From Candidatus Sulfopaludibacter sp. SbA3 (GTDB taxonomy: Bacteria; Pseudomonadota; Alphaproteobacteria; Caulobacterales; Hyphomonadaceae), in NCBI GenBank assembly GCA_945913285.1, contig CAMEDD010000028.1:1-36226 (forward strand): a DNA stretch of 36,226 nt, written 5' to 3'. This document shows, piece by piece, positions 1 through 8,211 of the stretch. Every line of letters starts with the position of its first letter. Within the stretch, counting starts at the first letter, position 1. The translations under genes and the position numbers were made by a program. The notes below the pieces were generated by a model. The model was not told the origin of the DNA and searched no databases. It saw nothing but the letters and a program-made list of their open reading frames with translations.

Positions 1-2
1 AA

Positions 3-131
3 GCGCACTTGCGAGCAGCCGCTGCAAGAACCTTTGACGGCCTCATCAAAGCCATCGGCGACATCTGCTCCCTCTTCACACCAAACGAATGCTGGAACTT
101 CTTCCGGGCCATGAACTATGTTGCAGAGTAA
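3..131 (+). pseudogene. C-terminal fragment of an IS630-family transposase
   Basis: The open frame enters from the left edge and stops at TAA 129-131, giving 42 residues. It reads through AHLRAAAARTFDGL and then SLFTPNECWNFFRAMNY. A helix with an ICxLFxPxECxNFFRxxxY pattern is the typical C-terminal tail of IS630/Tc1-type DDE transposases. The catalytic residues lie outside the window, so it cannot be told whether the element is complete. IS630 elements insert at TA. The TA at 145-146, just after the stop, is a possible right boundary, but no inverted repeat can be matched because the left end is absent. The fragment has no partner gene here and simply abuts the 3' end of the ABC-F gene on the other strand. 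Confidence 0.8.
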
Positions 132-175
132 GCGTACGGTGCTCTAGCCATGCCGGCCGGGCGTCAACGTCCGCC

Positions 176-1996
176 CTAAGAACCGATCAACCCGGCCCGC
201 TTTTCCTCGATCTCCAGCCATTCCATCTCGATGGAGTCCAGCTGCGTGCGGGCCGCGCCGACGCGGGTGGATTTCTTCGTGAATGCCGCCGCATCGCGGG
301 CATAGAGCCCGCCATCCGCAAGTTCCTTCTCCAGCGCGGCAATCTCGGCCTGCAGCTTCGGGATCAGTGTGTCGATTTCCTTCTGGCGGTGCTCGTCCTT
401 GAAGGAGAGCTTCGCGGCCGGCTTGGCCTTGGGAGCAGACGCAGCGGCTGCCTTTCCCTTGTCCGACTTCGGACCATCCTTGCGGCGGGCGCCCTTCAGC
501 TGGTCCTGCGCATCGCTCCACCCGCCGGCCGTCTGAATCCACTCGCCCCCGCCCAGCGGCGACAGGCAGCTCGTCACCGTCGCGTCCAGGAAGGCGCGGT
601 CATGGCTGACAAGCAGCAGCGTGCCTTCATAGTTCAGGAGCATGTCCTCCAGGAGGTCCAGCGTCTGCATGTCGAGATCGTTGGTCGGCTCGTCCATCAC
701 CAGGAGGTTCGAGGTCTGCGCAAGTCCGATGGCAAGTGCGAGCCGGTTGCGCTCCCCGCCGGAGAGGGCGCCGACGGGCTGACGCAGCTGCTCGGGGCGG
801 AACAGAAAATCCTTCGCATAAGCGGCGATATGGCGCTGGTTGCCCTGCACGTTGATCGAATCCCCGCCCATCGGCGCCAGCGCGTCCCAGATGGTTCCGT
901 TGGGATCAAGATGGTCGCGCGTCTGGTCCTGGTAGGTTACCTGCAGCGTCTTCGAATGCGTCACCGTACCGGCATCGGGTGCAATCTCGCCCAGCAGCAG
1001 GCGCACGAGCGTCGTCTTGCCGGCGCCGTTGGGTCCGATGATGCCGATCCGGTCGCCGCGCAGGATGCGCAGGCTGAGGTCTTTCGCCAGCACGAGAGGA
1101 CCGTCCGCCGTCGAAAAGGTTTTCGACAGGCCGCCCGCCTCGATCACCTTCTTGCTCATCGAGGTGCCGGCATCGGCGCTGAACTCGGCCATGCTCTTGC
1201 GCTCGTTCAGCGCGCTGCGCATCTGCGAGTGCTGCACCCGCATGTCCTTAAGACGGGCGAGGCGTCCCTGGTTGCGCTTGCGCCGCCCGGTCACGCCGCG
1301 CGCCAGCCAGTGCTGCTCGTCTTTCAGCTGTGTCGTCATCCGGCGCAGCTGGCGCTCGTCCTCTTCCTCGATCTGCTCGGCCCACGCGTCGAACTTGAGA
1401 TAGCCTTCCGGGCTTTTGAGCACGCGCCCCTGGCGCAGCCAAAGCGTGTTGGTGGACACCGTCTCGAGGAACCGCCGGTCGTGGCTGACGACCAGAACGA
1501 CGCCATTGAATGCCTTCAGCCTGCCTTCGAGGTACTCGATCATCGGCACGTCGAGATGGTTCGTCGGCTCGTCCAGCAGCAGGATGGTCGGCTGCTGGGC
1601 AAACGCCTTGGCGAGCGCCGCCCGCCGTTTCTGCCCGCCCGACAGCGTCATCGGATTTGCCGACGGGTCGACCCCGAATTCCATGATCTCGGCCTCGGCC
1701 ATGTACGCGCCATCTAGGCCTTCGGCCACATAGTCGAGAACTGTGTCGAAGCCGGTCACGTCCGGCTCCTGCGCCAGGGTCGCGTAGGTGATGCCTGGCT
1801 GGCGCCAGACGGCCCCGGAATCCGGCTCGATCGCCTCGGAGATGATCTTCATGAGGGTCGATTTGCCCGCCCCGTTGCGCCCGACAAGCGCGGCGCGTTC
1901 GCCTTTGGACAGCGACAGCGTCACGTCCTCGAACAGGGTGGCTGCGCCAAAGGACAGGCGAACGCCGGTGAGGGAAATCAGGGGGGGCTGGGCCAT
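176..1996 (-). CDS. ABC-F family ATP-binding protein (Uup-like)
   Basis: A cytoplasmic ATPase of 606 residues with two ABC domains and no membrane segments, as expected for the ABC-F class, which acts on ribosomes. Domain 1 has Walker A GRNGAGKS (39-46), signature LSGGQ (118-122) and Walker B/H with DEPTNHLD (about 139-149). A charged linker follows (about 205-270). Domain 2 has GPNGAGKT (321-328), LSGGE (411-415) and DEPTNDLD (432-442). The C-terminus is rich in K/A/P and then in E/K/Q coiled coil (about 520-600), the layout of Uup rather than EttA. The start is placed at ATG 1996 (MAQPPLISL) because the upstream reading frame is arginine-rich and non-conserved. There is no strong ribosome binding site. 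Uup family members have been linked to ribosome function and transposon precise excision; the exact role here is inferred. Confidence 0.93.
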   Translation of the reverse strand: MAQPPLISLTGVRLSFGAATLFEDVTLSLSKGERAALVGRNGAGKSTLMKIISEAIEPDSGAVWRQPGITYATLAQEPDVTGFDTVLDYVAEGLDGAYMAEAEIMEFGVDPSANPMTLSGGQKRRAALAKAFAQQPTILLLDEPTNHLDVPMIEYLEGRLKAFNGVVLVVSHDRRFLETVSTNTLWLRQGRVLKSPEGYLKFDAWAEQIEEEDERQLRRMTTQLKDEQHWLARGVTGRRKRNQGRLARLKDMRVQHSQMRSALNERKSMAEFSADAGTSMSKKVIEAGGLSKTFSTADGPLVLAKDLSLRILRGDRIGIIGPNGAGKTTLVRLLLGEIAPDAGTVTHSKTLQVTYQDQTRDHLDPNGTIWDALAPMGGDSINVQGNQRHIAAYAKDFLFRPEQLRQPVGALSGGERNRLALAIGLAQTSNLLVMDEPTNDLDMQTLDLLEDMLLNYEGTLLLVSHDRAFLDATVTSCLSPLGGGEWIQTAGGWSDAQDQLKGARRKDGPKSDKGKAAAASAPKAKPAAKLSFKDEHRQKEIDTLIPKLQAEIAALEKELADGGLYARDAAAFTKKSTRVGAARTQLDSIEMEWLEIEEKRAGLIGS

Positions 1997-2105
1997 TGCG
2001 GGGAGATAGCGCGCAGGCCCGGCCCGCGCTAGGGCTACATAGCCGCTTCCGCCCCGTCGGCAGCGAAGCCTCGCCGGCCTCATGGGCCTCTGCATCTGGG
2101 CGGCG

Positions 2106-2529
2106 ATGGCCGCTGCCCGTGCGCGCCCTGAGACCCGCGCGATGCCCGCAAGCCTCACCTTCAAACCGGCCGCGTTCTACGCCCTGCAATCTTCCGGCTG
2201 CCACAGGCCCAGCGGCGGGGGGCGCCGGTATTCCGCCCTTTGCCGGCTTCATCGGGCCGCCTGCGCGCCCTTGACGAAGGCCGCCTCTCCATCACCCATG
2301 TGCCGGGCGTGCGCGCGGCAAACCTTCCCGATGCGGAGCTTACGGGCGTCCTAAACTATGTGATGGCCGAATGGGCGGGCGCGGACGCAGGGCCCCTGCG
2401 CCGTTCACCGCAGAAGAAGTCGCCCGCCTGCGCGCAGTCGAGATCGAGAACGCGGTCGCCTATCGCCGCACGCTCGTCGCGGAAATGGCCGCCGAGGGTG
2501 ATCCGGTGGCGGACTATCCCTGGCCCTGA
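2106..2529 (+). pseudogene. Degenerate c-type cytochrome gene with several frameshifts
   Basis: Pieces of one small cytochrome-like protein are spread over three frames in the right order. The first, around 2175-2215, reads YALQSSGCHRPSGGG, a haem-binding region in which the first cysteine of CxxCH is now serine. The second, in another frame near 2228-2250, reads IPPFAGFIG. The third (about 2246-2383) reads RLRALDEGRLSITHVPGVR then LPDAELTGVLNYVMAEWAG. The fourth, again shifted (about 2400-2529), reads PFTAEEVARLRAVEIENAV and ends DYPWP before TGA 2527-2529. The order haem motif, VPGV loop, LxxVLNYxM helix, FTxxEVxxLR helix fits a family of short cytochrome c proteins. At least three frame breaks plus loss of a haem cysteine make a functional product very unlikely. 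The 3' end overlaps the convergent pseudouridine synthase gene by 16 bases. The upstream boundary is approximate. Confidence 0.72.
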
Positions 2530-3206
2530 GCGGGTGTCTTCAGGCTTGCAAGCTCGGCACTGGTGAGCGACCGCCATTCACCAGCATTCAGGCCTTCGAT
2601 GCCAAGCGGCCCGAACCGGCTGCGATGCAGCGCTTCGACATGGTTTCCGGCCGCTGCAAACATCCGCCGTACCTGGTGATAGCGCCCTTCGGTCAGCGTC
2701 AGCCGCGCGGTCCGTGTCCCCATCGCTTCCAGATGCGCGGGAAGGCACGGCTTGTCCTCGCCGCGCAGTACCAGCGTGCCGGAAGCAAACAGCGCCGCCT
2801 CATGGCCCTCCAGCGGCCGTGCCAGCGCCGCCTCATAGGTCTTCGGCAGGTTCGATCTCGGCGAGATCAGCTTGTGCAGAAGGGCGCCATCATCCGTGAG
2901 CAGAAGAACGCCGGTCGTCTCCGCATCGAGCCGGCCGACGGACGAGAATTTTGGATCACGCTTGAGGTAGCGCGGCGCAAGCAAGTCATAGACCAGCGGG
3001 CCCTGATCGGCATGAGAGCAGGTATAGCCCGCCGGCTTGTTCATCACGATCACGAGGCCGTGTGGCGGATCAATCGGCTCGCCATCAAAGCGCAGGCTTT
3101 CGCTCTCGCCGGTCACGCGCCCGTCGCGAATGGCAATGGCGACTTCCTTGCGCGAGCCATAGCCAAGCCCGGCCAGGTATTTGGCAAGCTTCAGGCTGTC
3201 CTTCAT
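2514..3206 (-). CDS. rsuA: 16S rRNA pseudouridine synthase, RsuA family
   Basis: Predicted to isomerise a uridine in small-subunit rRNA (U516 in E. coli). The 230-residue protein starts with an S4 RNA-binding domain (about 1-45, with LAGLGYGSRKEV). The catalytic domain follows, with the conserved GRLDAETTG loop at 91-99, where Asp94 is the expected catalytic residue, then LLTDDG, KTYEA and a GRYHQVRRMFAA motif characteristic of the RsuA/RluB/E/F group. The short S4 domain and the KTYEA...EGRYHQVRRM spacing favour RsuA over RluB. ATG 3206 is chosen because the S4 domain begins there (MKDSLKLAKYLAG). Only 7 bases separate it from the methyltransferase stop upstream, so the two probably share a transcript and both modify rRNA. 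Confidence 0.9.
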   Translation of the reverse strand: MKDSLKLAKYLAGLGYGSRKEVAIAIRDGRVTGESESLRFDGEPIDPPHGLVIVMNKPAGYTCSHADQGPLVYDLLAPRYLKRDPKFSSVGRLDAETTGVLLLTDDGALLHKLISPRSNLPKTYEAALARPLEGHEAALFASGTLVLRGEDKPCLPAHLEAMGTRTARLTLTEGRYHQVRRMFAAAGNHVEALHRSRFGPLGIEGLNAGEWRSLTSAELASLKTPAQGQG

Positions 3207-3213
3207 TCGCGGG

Positions 3214-4257
3214 TCATTTCTGCCGCTTCGGCCGCTCGGCCCGGATGATCTTGTAGCCCGCCTCATCCTCCAGCATCTCATGGTCCTTGAAGCAGGCGGC
3301 GAGTTCCGCCTCATAGGGCAGGTGCCGGTTGGCGACCAGCCAGAGCGTGCCGCCGGGTTTCAGCGTTTGCGAGGCCGCGCGGATGAAACTCCGTCCGAGG
3401 GCGGAGTTATCGGCGCGGCCGGTGTGGAAGGGCGGATTCATAACTACGAAATCATACACCGACTTCGGCAGGTCGTTCAGCGCGTCCGCCCAATGCGCCG
3501 TGAAGCGCCCCTCGAACGGGGCCAGCGTTTCCTCGATGCAGGCGATGGCGCGGTACTCGGCCTCGTAAAGGTCCATCCGCTCCACCTTGGGGCAGTTCGC
3601 AAGAATCTCGTGGCTGATGAAGCCATAACCGCCGCCAAGGTCTGCGCCGATGCCCTTCACCGTTTCCGGCACGCTGTCGGCGAGCAGCTCGCTGCCCGGG
3701 TCCACGCGGTCCCAGCTGAAGAGGCCCGGCCGGCTGAAGAGGTCCGGCTCGATCTCGCGGATTGCATCCTCCTCAATCCAGTCCTCCGCCAGCGGATGGT
3801 TCACCACCGCGTCCGCCTTGATCGTCCAGAAGGCCCGGCACTTGTGCTTGGAAAGGCTCGCGGCGTCCCCCGCAATCTCCGCCAGCTGCTTTTCTCCGGT
3901 CTTGCCGCCCAGCGTGTTCGGCAGGCTCGCCAGCACGTAGCCGCCCTCCGGCGCCGCCAGCAGCGCGCGCGCATAGAGCGCCCGCGCCTGGTCGCGCTGG
4001 CGCGGTGGCACGACGATGGTCAGCATCGCTTCCGGCAACCCGACCGAATCCACCGGCAGCACGTTGAACCCGGCCGCGCGCAACACATCATGGTTCGGCT
4101 TGAAACTCGTCCGGCAGACGAGCCTGTCCTTCGGCAGCTGCATCAGCCAGGGCCCCGGCTCGGCGTTCAGCACAAGGACCGGCCCGGCCGCGGGCAAGGG
4201 CACCGCCCCATCCTCAAGGGCCAGCAAAAGCGTATCGAAAACAACTGCATCCATCAT
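3214..4257 (-). CDS. RsmC-like class I SAM-dependent rRNA (guanine-N2) methyltransferase
   Basis: A two-domain protein of 347 residues. The N-terminal half (about 1-165) resembles a degenerate Rossmann methyltransferase. The C-terminal half carries the SAM-binding loop GIGADLGGGYGF (202-213) and the catalytic NPPFH motif (274-278), which mark N-methyltransferases acting on exocyclic amino groups of G or A. This duplicated layout is that of RsmC/RlmG (16S G1207 or 23S G1835 N2-methylation), and which of these applies cannot be settled from sequence alone. Two adjacent ATG codons (4257, 4254) are the likely start, since upstream codons in the frame look non-coding. It lies directly upstream of the pseudouridine synthase gene, an rRNA-modification pair. 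Confidence 0.85.
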   Translation of the reverse strand: MMDAVVFDTLLLALEDGAVPLPAAGPVLVLNAEPGPWLMQLPKDRLVCRTSFKPNHDVLRAAGFNVLPVDSVGLPEAMLTIVVPPRQRDQARALYARALLAAPEGGYVLASLPNTLGGKTGEKQLAEIAGDAASLSKHKCRAFWTIKADAVVNHPLAEDWIEEDAIREIEPDLFSRPGLFSWDRVDPGSELLADSVPETVKGIGADLGGGYGFISHEILANCPKVERMDLYEAEYRAIACIEETLAPFEGRFTAHWADALNDLPKSVYDFVVMNPPFHTGRADNSALGRSFIRAASQTLKPGGTLWLVANRHLPYEAELAACFKDHEMLEDEAGYKIIRAERPKRQK

Positions 4258-4306
4258 CGGCGCTGCGATAGCCGCCCACGCCGCAGATGGAAAGCCGTCT
4301 TGCGCC

Positions 4307-5203
4307 TCAACGGCAGCCCGCCGCCCAGTCTGCAACCGTGTTGATCAGCGCCTCGCGCGTCCAGGAGAAGGAATGGTCCCCGGGCAGGATCACCCCGGTG
4401 GTCTTGAGGGCAGGGTCTGCCTCATAGGCTGCGATCAGCGGCTTGATCACATTCTCGAGCGAGACAGAGGCGTCCTTGTCGCTGCCGACGATCAGCACCT
4501 GCTTGCCGGCCAGGCCCGGCGTCAGGGTCTGAAGCTCGAACGCCCCGGCATTGGCCCGGATCTCGGCAACGCCGCGCTCGCCGTCAAATCCGGCCAGCAT
4601 CTGCAGGCTGTCGGCATAGGCGCGGAAACCGGCCTCCAATTCCGGGCTCTGGTCAAAGGCGAAGACGCGCGCGCCCAGGTTTGCCGGCGCGATGGCCGCG
4701 GTGCAGGCAATCGCAGGATCGCGCGCCGCCGCTTGCAGCGCCGCAAACCCGCCCATCGAATGGCCGATCGTGATCAGCTTCGCCGGATCGACGCGGTAGT
4801 CCGCCGCGTTTGTCCGCAGGAAGCTCGCAGCCGCGCCGACATCCTCAATCAGGTGCGAGAAGGAATAGACGCCCTCGCTCCCCCAGGCGCCGCGATAGTG
4901 AAAGAACATCACGTTGAACCCGTCGCGCCGAAGGGCTTGTGCAAGGTCGAGATTCTTCTCGTTGCCGGGAAAGCCGTGCAGGAGGATGACGGCCGGATGC
5001 GGCCCTGCGCCATTTGCCAGATAGATATGCCCGTTTAGCCGGTCGCCGCCGCTTTCGAACGACACTTCGGCAAGGCCGGGCGGGAAGGCGGCGTCGATCG
5101 ACGCCGGATCGGCAAAGCGGCTCGCGGTCGCGGGCACTTCCGGCGCTGCGGCGCAAGCGGCGATGAGCGCTGCGCCGATCGCAGCGGTGAATGACTTCAT
5201 CAT
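4307..5203 (-). CDS. Lipoprotein alpha/beta hydrolase of unknown substrate
   Basis: The 298-residue protein begins with a short hydrophobic signal ending in a lipobox-like IAAC (Cys17), so it is probably a lipidated periplasmic enzyme. The fold is a serine hydrolase: oxyanion-hole HGFPG (76-80), nucleophile elbow GHSMGG (147-152, Ser149), an acid in VGSDKDAS and a histidine in PGDHSFS near the C-terminus. It resembles the dienelactone hydrolase/acyl-peptidase-like esterases, but the substrate cannot be named. AAGGAG sits 6 bases before ATG 5203, which favours that first of two tandem ATGs. It is read in the same direction as the methyltransferase genes, 49 bases upstream of them. The thiolase terminator sits just behind it, so it starts its own transcription unit. 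Confidence 0.85.
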   Translation of the reverse strand: MMKSFTAAIGAALIAACAAAPEVPATASRFADPASIDAAFPPGLAEVSFESGGDRLNGHIYLANGAGPHPAVILLHGFPGNEKNLDLAQALRRDGFNVMFFHYRGAWGSEGVYSFSHLIEDVGAAASFLRTNAADYRVDPAKLITIGHSMGGFAALQAAARDPAIACTAAIAPANLGARVFAFDQSPELEAGFRAYADSLQMLAGFDGERGVAEIRANAGAFELQTLTPGLAGKQVLIVGSDKDASVSLENVIKPLIAAYEADPALKTTGVILPGDHSFSWTREALINTVADWAAGCR

Positions 5204-5258
5204 GGGCGTCTCCTTGTTGGCGGCAAGCTATCCCGGTTTCCGCGCACCCGCCAACCGC

Positions 5259-5291
5259 AAAGAAAAACCCCGCCGGCGCGAACCGGCGGGG
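5259..5291 (-). terminator. Rho-independent terminator of the thiolase gene
   Basis: A perfect 9-bp stem, CCCCGCCGG (5268-5276) with CCGGCGGGG (5283-5291), closes a 6-base loop. On the minus strand it is followed by TTTTTCTTT (complement of 5259-5267). This is a textbook intrinsic terminator 30 bases after the thiolase stop. The plus-strand side (TCTTGTGTTT) is also T-rich, but no plus-strand gene ends here. Confidence 0.9.
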
Positions 5292-5320
5292 TCTTGTGTT
5301 TCTGTCCCTTTCGGGAAGCC

Positions 5321-6571
5321 TTAGGCGTTGATGCGCTCGATGATGATCGCAGGCGCCATGCCGCCAGCGGCGCACATGGTGACGAGGCCGTAGCGGCCGC
5401 CCGAACGCTCAAGTTCGTCGAGCGCGGTGCCGATCAGGATCGAACCGGTGGCGCCGATCGGGTGGCCGAGGGCCATCGCGCCGCCATTGATGTTCACCTT
5501 GTCGCGGTTGAGCTTCAGGTCACGGATGAATTTCTCGGCGACCACAGAGAAAGCCTCGTTGATCTCGTACACGTCGATATCGTCCGTGGTCAGACCAGCC
5601 TTCTCAAGCACTTTCTTCGCGGCGGCGACCGGAGCGTTCAGCATCAGCGTCGGGCAGTCGCCCATGTTCGCCGTCGCAACGATCCGGGCGCGGGCTTTCA
5701 GGCCGTGTTTCTTTGCATAGCCTTCCGACACCATCAGCAGGGCGGCGGCGCCATCGACGACGCCCGAGGAGTTGCCGGCATGGTGAACGTGGTTCATCTT
5801 GCCTTCGAGCTGCGGATACTTGCGCGTCACCATGTTGCCATAGGTGTTGCCCGTGTCATCAACCGGGATGTCCATGTACATGTTGAACACGGTTTTGAGG
5901 CCGGCAAGGCTTTCCATCGTCGTCTGCGGACGCGGGAACTCTTCGTGATCGAGCGCCAATGTTCCGTCCACGTTGTAAACCGGCACGACCGACTTGTTGA
6001 AGCGGCCTTCCGCAATGGCGCGGGCGGCGCGCTGCTGGCTGACGACCGCGAGCTGGTCGACGGCCTGGCGGTCAATGCCTTCGAGCGTTGCGATTGCATC
6101 GGCGCACACGCCTTGCTGCGACTGCGGATGCTTGGCGCGCAGGCGCAGGTTGCCCACGTCCATCGTCGGCGGGGATTTCGGATCGGCGGTCGCCGCCGTG
6201 TAGCTCATCATTTCGCAGCCGCCGGCGATCACGCAGTCTTCCATGCCGGACATGATCTGCGCCGCGGCGAGCGATACGGTCGTGATGCCCGAGCCGCAGA
6301 ACCGGTCGAGCGTGACGCCCGAGGCTTTGATGTCGAAGCCGGCATCGAGCGCGGCCATGCGGCCCATGTCGGCGCCTTGCGCGCCGCGCTGGCTGGAAGT
6401 GCCCCAGATGATGTCATCGACGGTAGCGGTGTCGAGCTTGTTACGGTCGCGCAGCGCGCTGAGGACGGTGGCGGCAAGGTGCTGTGGGTGCATGTGCGCC
6501 AGCGCGCCTTTGCCAACTTTGCCGATGCCGCGGGGCGTGCGGACGGCGTCAACGATATAGGCCTCTGCCAT
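5321..6571 (-). CDS. Acetyl-CoA C-acyltransferase (thiolase)
   Basis: A full-length thiolase of 416 residues. It either condenses two acetyl-CoA or cleaves 3-ketoacyl-CoA in fatty-acid oxidation. All catalytic elements are present: the acyl-accepting cysteine in DRFCGSG (Cys92), GHPIGATG (369-376, His370) and the second cysteine in MCAAGGMA (Cys400). NEAFS is also intact. MCAAGGMA instead of the commoner MCxGGG is a variant seen in many proteobacterial 3-ketoacyl-CoA thiolases, so biosynthetic (PhaA-like) or degradative (FadA-like) use cannot be decided. An AGGGAG ribosome site precedes ATG 6571. The gene stands alone with its own terminator behind it and a palindrome 56 bases upstream that could be an operator. 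Confidence 0.92.
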   Translation of the reverse strand: MAEAYIVDAVRTPRGIGKVGKGALAHMHPQHLAATVLSALRDRNKLDTATVDDIIWGTSSQRGAQGADMGRMAALDAGFDIKASGVTLDRFCGSGITTVSLAAAQIMSGMEDCVIAGGCEMMSYTAATADPKSPPTMDVGNLRLRAKHPQSQQGVCADAIATLEGIDRQAVDQLAVVSQQRAARAIAEGRFNKSVVPVYNVDGTLALDHEEFPRPQTTMESLAGLKTVFNMYMDIPVDDTGNTYGNMVTRKYPQLEGKMNHVHHAGNSSGVVDGAAALLMVSEGYAKKHGLKARARIVATANMGDCPTLMLNAPVAAAKKVLEKAGLTTDDIDVYEINEAFSVVAEKFIRDLKLNRDKVNINGGAMALGHPIGATGSILIGTALDELERSGGRYGLVTMCAAGGMAPAIIIERINA

Positions 6572-6626
6572 GATGGTTCTCCCTGTGTGGACGGCCCTTG
6601 GGCTGGGGGCGTCTCCGGATTTTGCT

Positions 6627-6646
6627 TTACGCGAACGTAAGCGTAA
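6627..6646. promoter_or_regulatory. Candidate operator upstream of the thiolase gene
   Basis: TTACG (6627-6631) and CGTAA (6636-6640) form an inverted repeat around CGAA, and a further CGTAA follows at 6642-6646. It lies 56 bases upstream of the thiolase start, where a promoter or operator would be expected. Palindromes of the TTACG-N4-CGTAA kind are remembered for regulators of acyl-CoA and branched-chain catabolism (LiuR-type). The match is suggestive only and no regulator gene is nearby. Confidence 0.4.
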
Positions 6647-6736
6647 CCGGAAGCCGTGACGCCGGGTCAGCCGCTACGCCTGCCGTCTCTGTCCGGCGAG
6701 CCGGTTTCATGGCAGGCTGGCTCGCGGGAGAAAACG

Positions 6737-7008
6737 ATGCTGCCGACGCGCAGGCCGCTCCGCCCAGCCGCTGCTTTCGCAGCCGCGCTTGCACCCGTGT
6801 GGCGCCGCCCGTCTTTGCGGCCGGCGCGGCGCGCACGGTCATCCCTTTCGCGATCAGCGAGCCTGAGCACATGATCGTCGAGCTTGAGATCAATGACCGC
6901 ACACGGACCACAGGCGTCGTCGATACGGCCGCCAACTTCGCGATGGATAAAAGCCGGGCAGCCGCCGGCAGCGGCGTCGTCCGGGCGCACAGATCTGCGC
7001 CCAGAAGC
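6737..7008 (+). pseudogene. Possible remnant of an exported aspartyl-protease-like protein
   Basis: This 437-base gap between the thiolase start and the dnaJ stop holds no intact gene, but one broken reading frame looks protein-like. ATG 6737 opens a signal-peptide-like stretch (MLPTRRPLRPAAAFAAALAP). A frame change near 6790-6815 leads to VFAAGAARTVIPFAISEP, then HMIVELEINDRTRT and GVVDTAANFAMD. The pattern of a VPF-strand, a short beta hairpin with xINxR, then hydrophobic-DTxA resembles the first half of bacterial retropepsin-like aspartyl proteases, where DTGA is expected and DTAA is seen here. Similarity ends about 6950 and the frame then runs antisense into dnaJ. The second half of the fold is missing. 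The identification rests on pattern only. Confidence 0.35.
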
Positions 7009-8169
7009 TCAGCTCGGCCGTTTCTCGTCGCCGTCGGCGCCGCCCCAGAAGCGTTTGATGCGGCCGAGGAAGCCTTCGCTTTCCGGGTGGCAGTCGGCGC
7101 CGGAGCATTCCGTGAACTGACGGAGCAGGTCTTTCTGCCGGGCGGTCAGGTTCTGCGGGGTCTCGACGAACATCTCGACATAGAGGTCGCCTTGCTGGCT
7201 GCCCTGGCGCACCGAGGGCATGCCCTTGCCGCGCAGGCGAAGCTTGCGCCCCGTTTGCGCGCCTTCGGGCACGGAGACGCGCGCGCGTCCGCCATCGATG
7301 GTCGGGATCTCGATATCGCCGCCGAGCGCGGCCGTTGCCATCGGAACAGGCGCGCGGCAATACAGGTTCTGCCCGTCGCGTTCGAAGATGTCGTGTTCGA
7401 CCACTTCGACGAAGATGTAGAGGTCGCCCTTCGGTCCGCCGCCGGTGCCCGCTTCGCCTTCTCCGGTCAGCCGGATGCGCATGCCGCTTTCGACGCCGGC
7501 GGGAATCTTCACGGCGATCTGGCGCTCTTCCTTCACCTGGCCAGCGCCGCCGCAGGTCTTGCACGGCTTGCGGATGACGGTGCCGCGGCCCTGGCAGATA
7601 TGGCAGGTGCGCTCCATCGTGAAGAAGCCCTGCTGGGCGCGCACGCGGCCATGACCGGCGCAGGTCTCGCAGTTTTCTGGTTTGGAGCCGGGCGCTGCGC
7701 CGTTGCCGTCGCACGGTTTGCAGGCGACTGCCTGGGGCACATGGATCGACTCGTCCTTGCCGAAATAGGCTTCGGCGAGGGTGATCTCCAGATCATAGCG
7801 AAGGTCGGCGCCGCGTTGCGGGCCCCCGCGCTTGCGGCCGGACGCGGCAAAGCCGCCGCCGAAGACCTGGCTGAACAGGTCCTGGAAAATGTCTTCGGGG
7901 TTGACGCCCTGGCCGAACGGGCTGCCGCCGGGGCCGCCGCTATTCTCGAACGCGCCATGGCCAAACCGGTCATAGGCGGCGCGTTTCTGCGAATCCGACA
8001 GGATGGAATAGGCTTCGCCGACTTCCTTGAACTTGTCCTCGGCGTCCTTGTTGCCCGGATTGTGGTCCGGGTGGTACTTCAAGGCCAGCTTGCGATAGGC
8101 CGCTTTCAGGGCCTTTTCGTCAGCTCCGCGTTCCACACCGAGAACGTCATAAAAGTCGCGCTTGCTCAT
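7009..8169 (-). CDS. dnaJ: Chaperone DnaJ (Hsp40)
   Basis: Co-chaperone that delivers unfolded proteins to DnaK and stimulates its ATPase in the cytoplasm. The order is complete over 386 residues: J domain with HPD at 33-35, a Gly/Phe-rich linker (about 75-115), four zinc-binding CxxCxGxG repeats (CKPCDGNG, CETCAGHG, CHICQGRG, CKTCGGAG), then the C-terminal substrate-binding and dimerisation domain. Length matches the family. dnaK is not in this window, so the usual dnaK-dnaJ pair is split here or dnaK lies elsewhere. The start ATG 8169 gives the standard MSKRDFYDVLGV N-terminus. A sigma-32-like promoter can be proposed at 8212-8242. Confidence 0.97.
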   Translation of the reverse strand: MSKRDFYDVLGVERGADEKALKAAYRKLALKYHPDHNPGNKDAEDKFKEVGEAYSILSDSQKRAAYDRFGHGAFENSGGPGGSPFGQGVNPEDIFQDLFSQVFGGGFAASGRKRGGPQRGADLRYDLEITLAEAYFGKDESIHVPQAVACKPCDGNGAAPGSKPENCETCAGHGRVRAQQGFFTMERTCHICQGRGTVIRKPCKTCGGAGQVKEERQIAVKIPAGVESGMRIRLTGEGEAGTGGGPKGDLYIFVEVVEHDIFERDGQNLYCRAPVPMATAALGGDIEIPTIDGGRARVSVPEGAQTGRKLRLRGKGMPSVRQGSQQGDLYVEMFVETPQNLTARQKDLLRQFTECSGADCHPESEGFLGRIKRFWGGADGDEKRPS

Positions 8170-8211
8170 CAGGTCGCCGCCAACACCGGATTATCCGCCC
8201 AGAGGACGCTG

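Noticed and set aside
89..1717. A long plus-strand frame across the ABC-F gene
   Set aside because: Shadow of the ABC-F gene on the minus strand.
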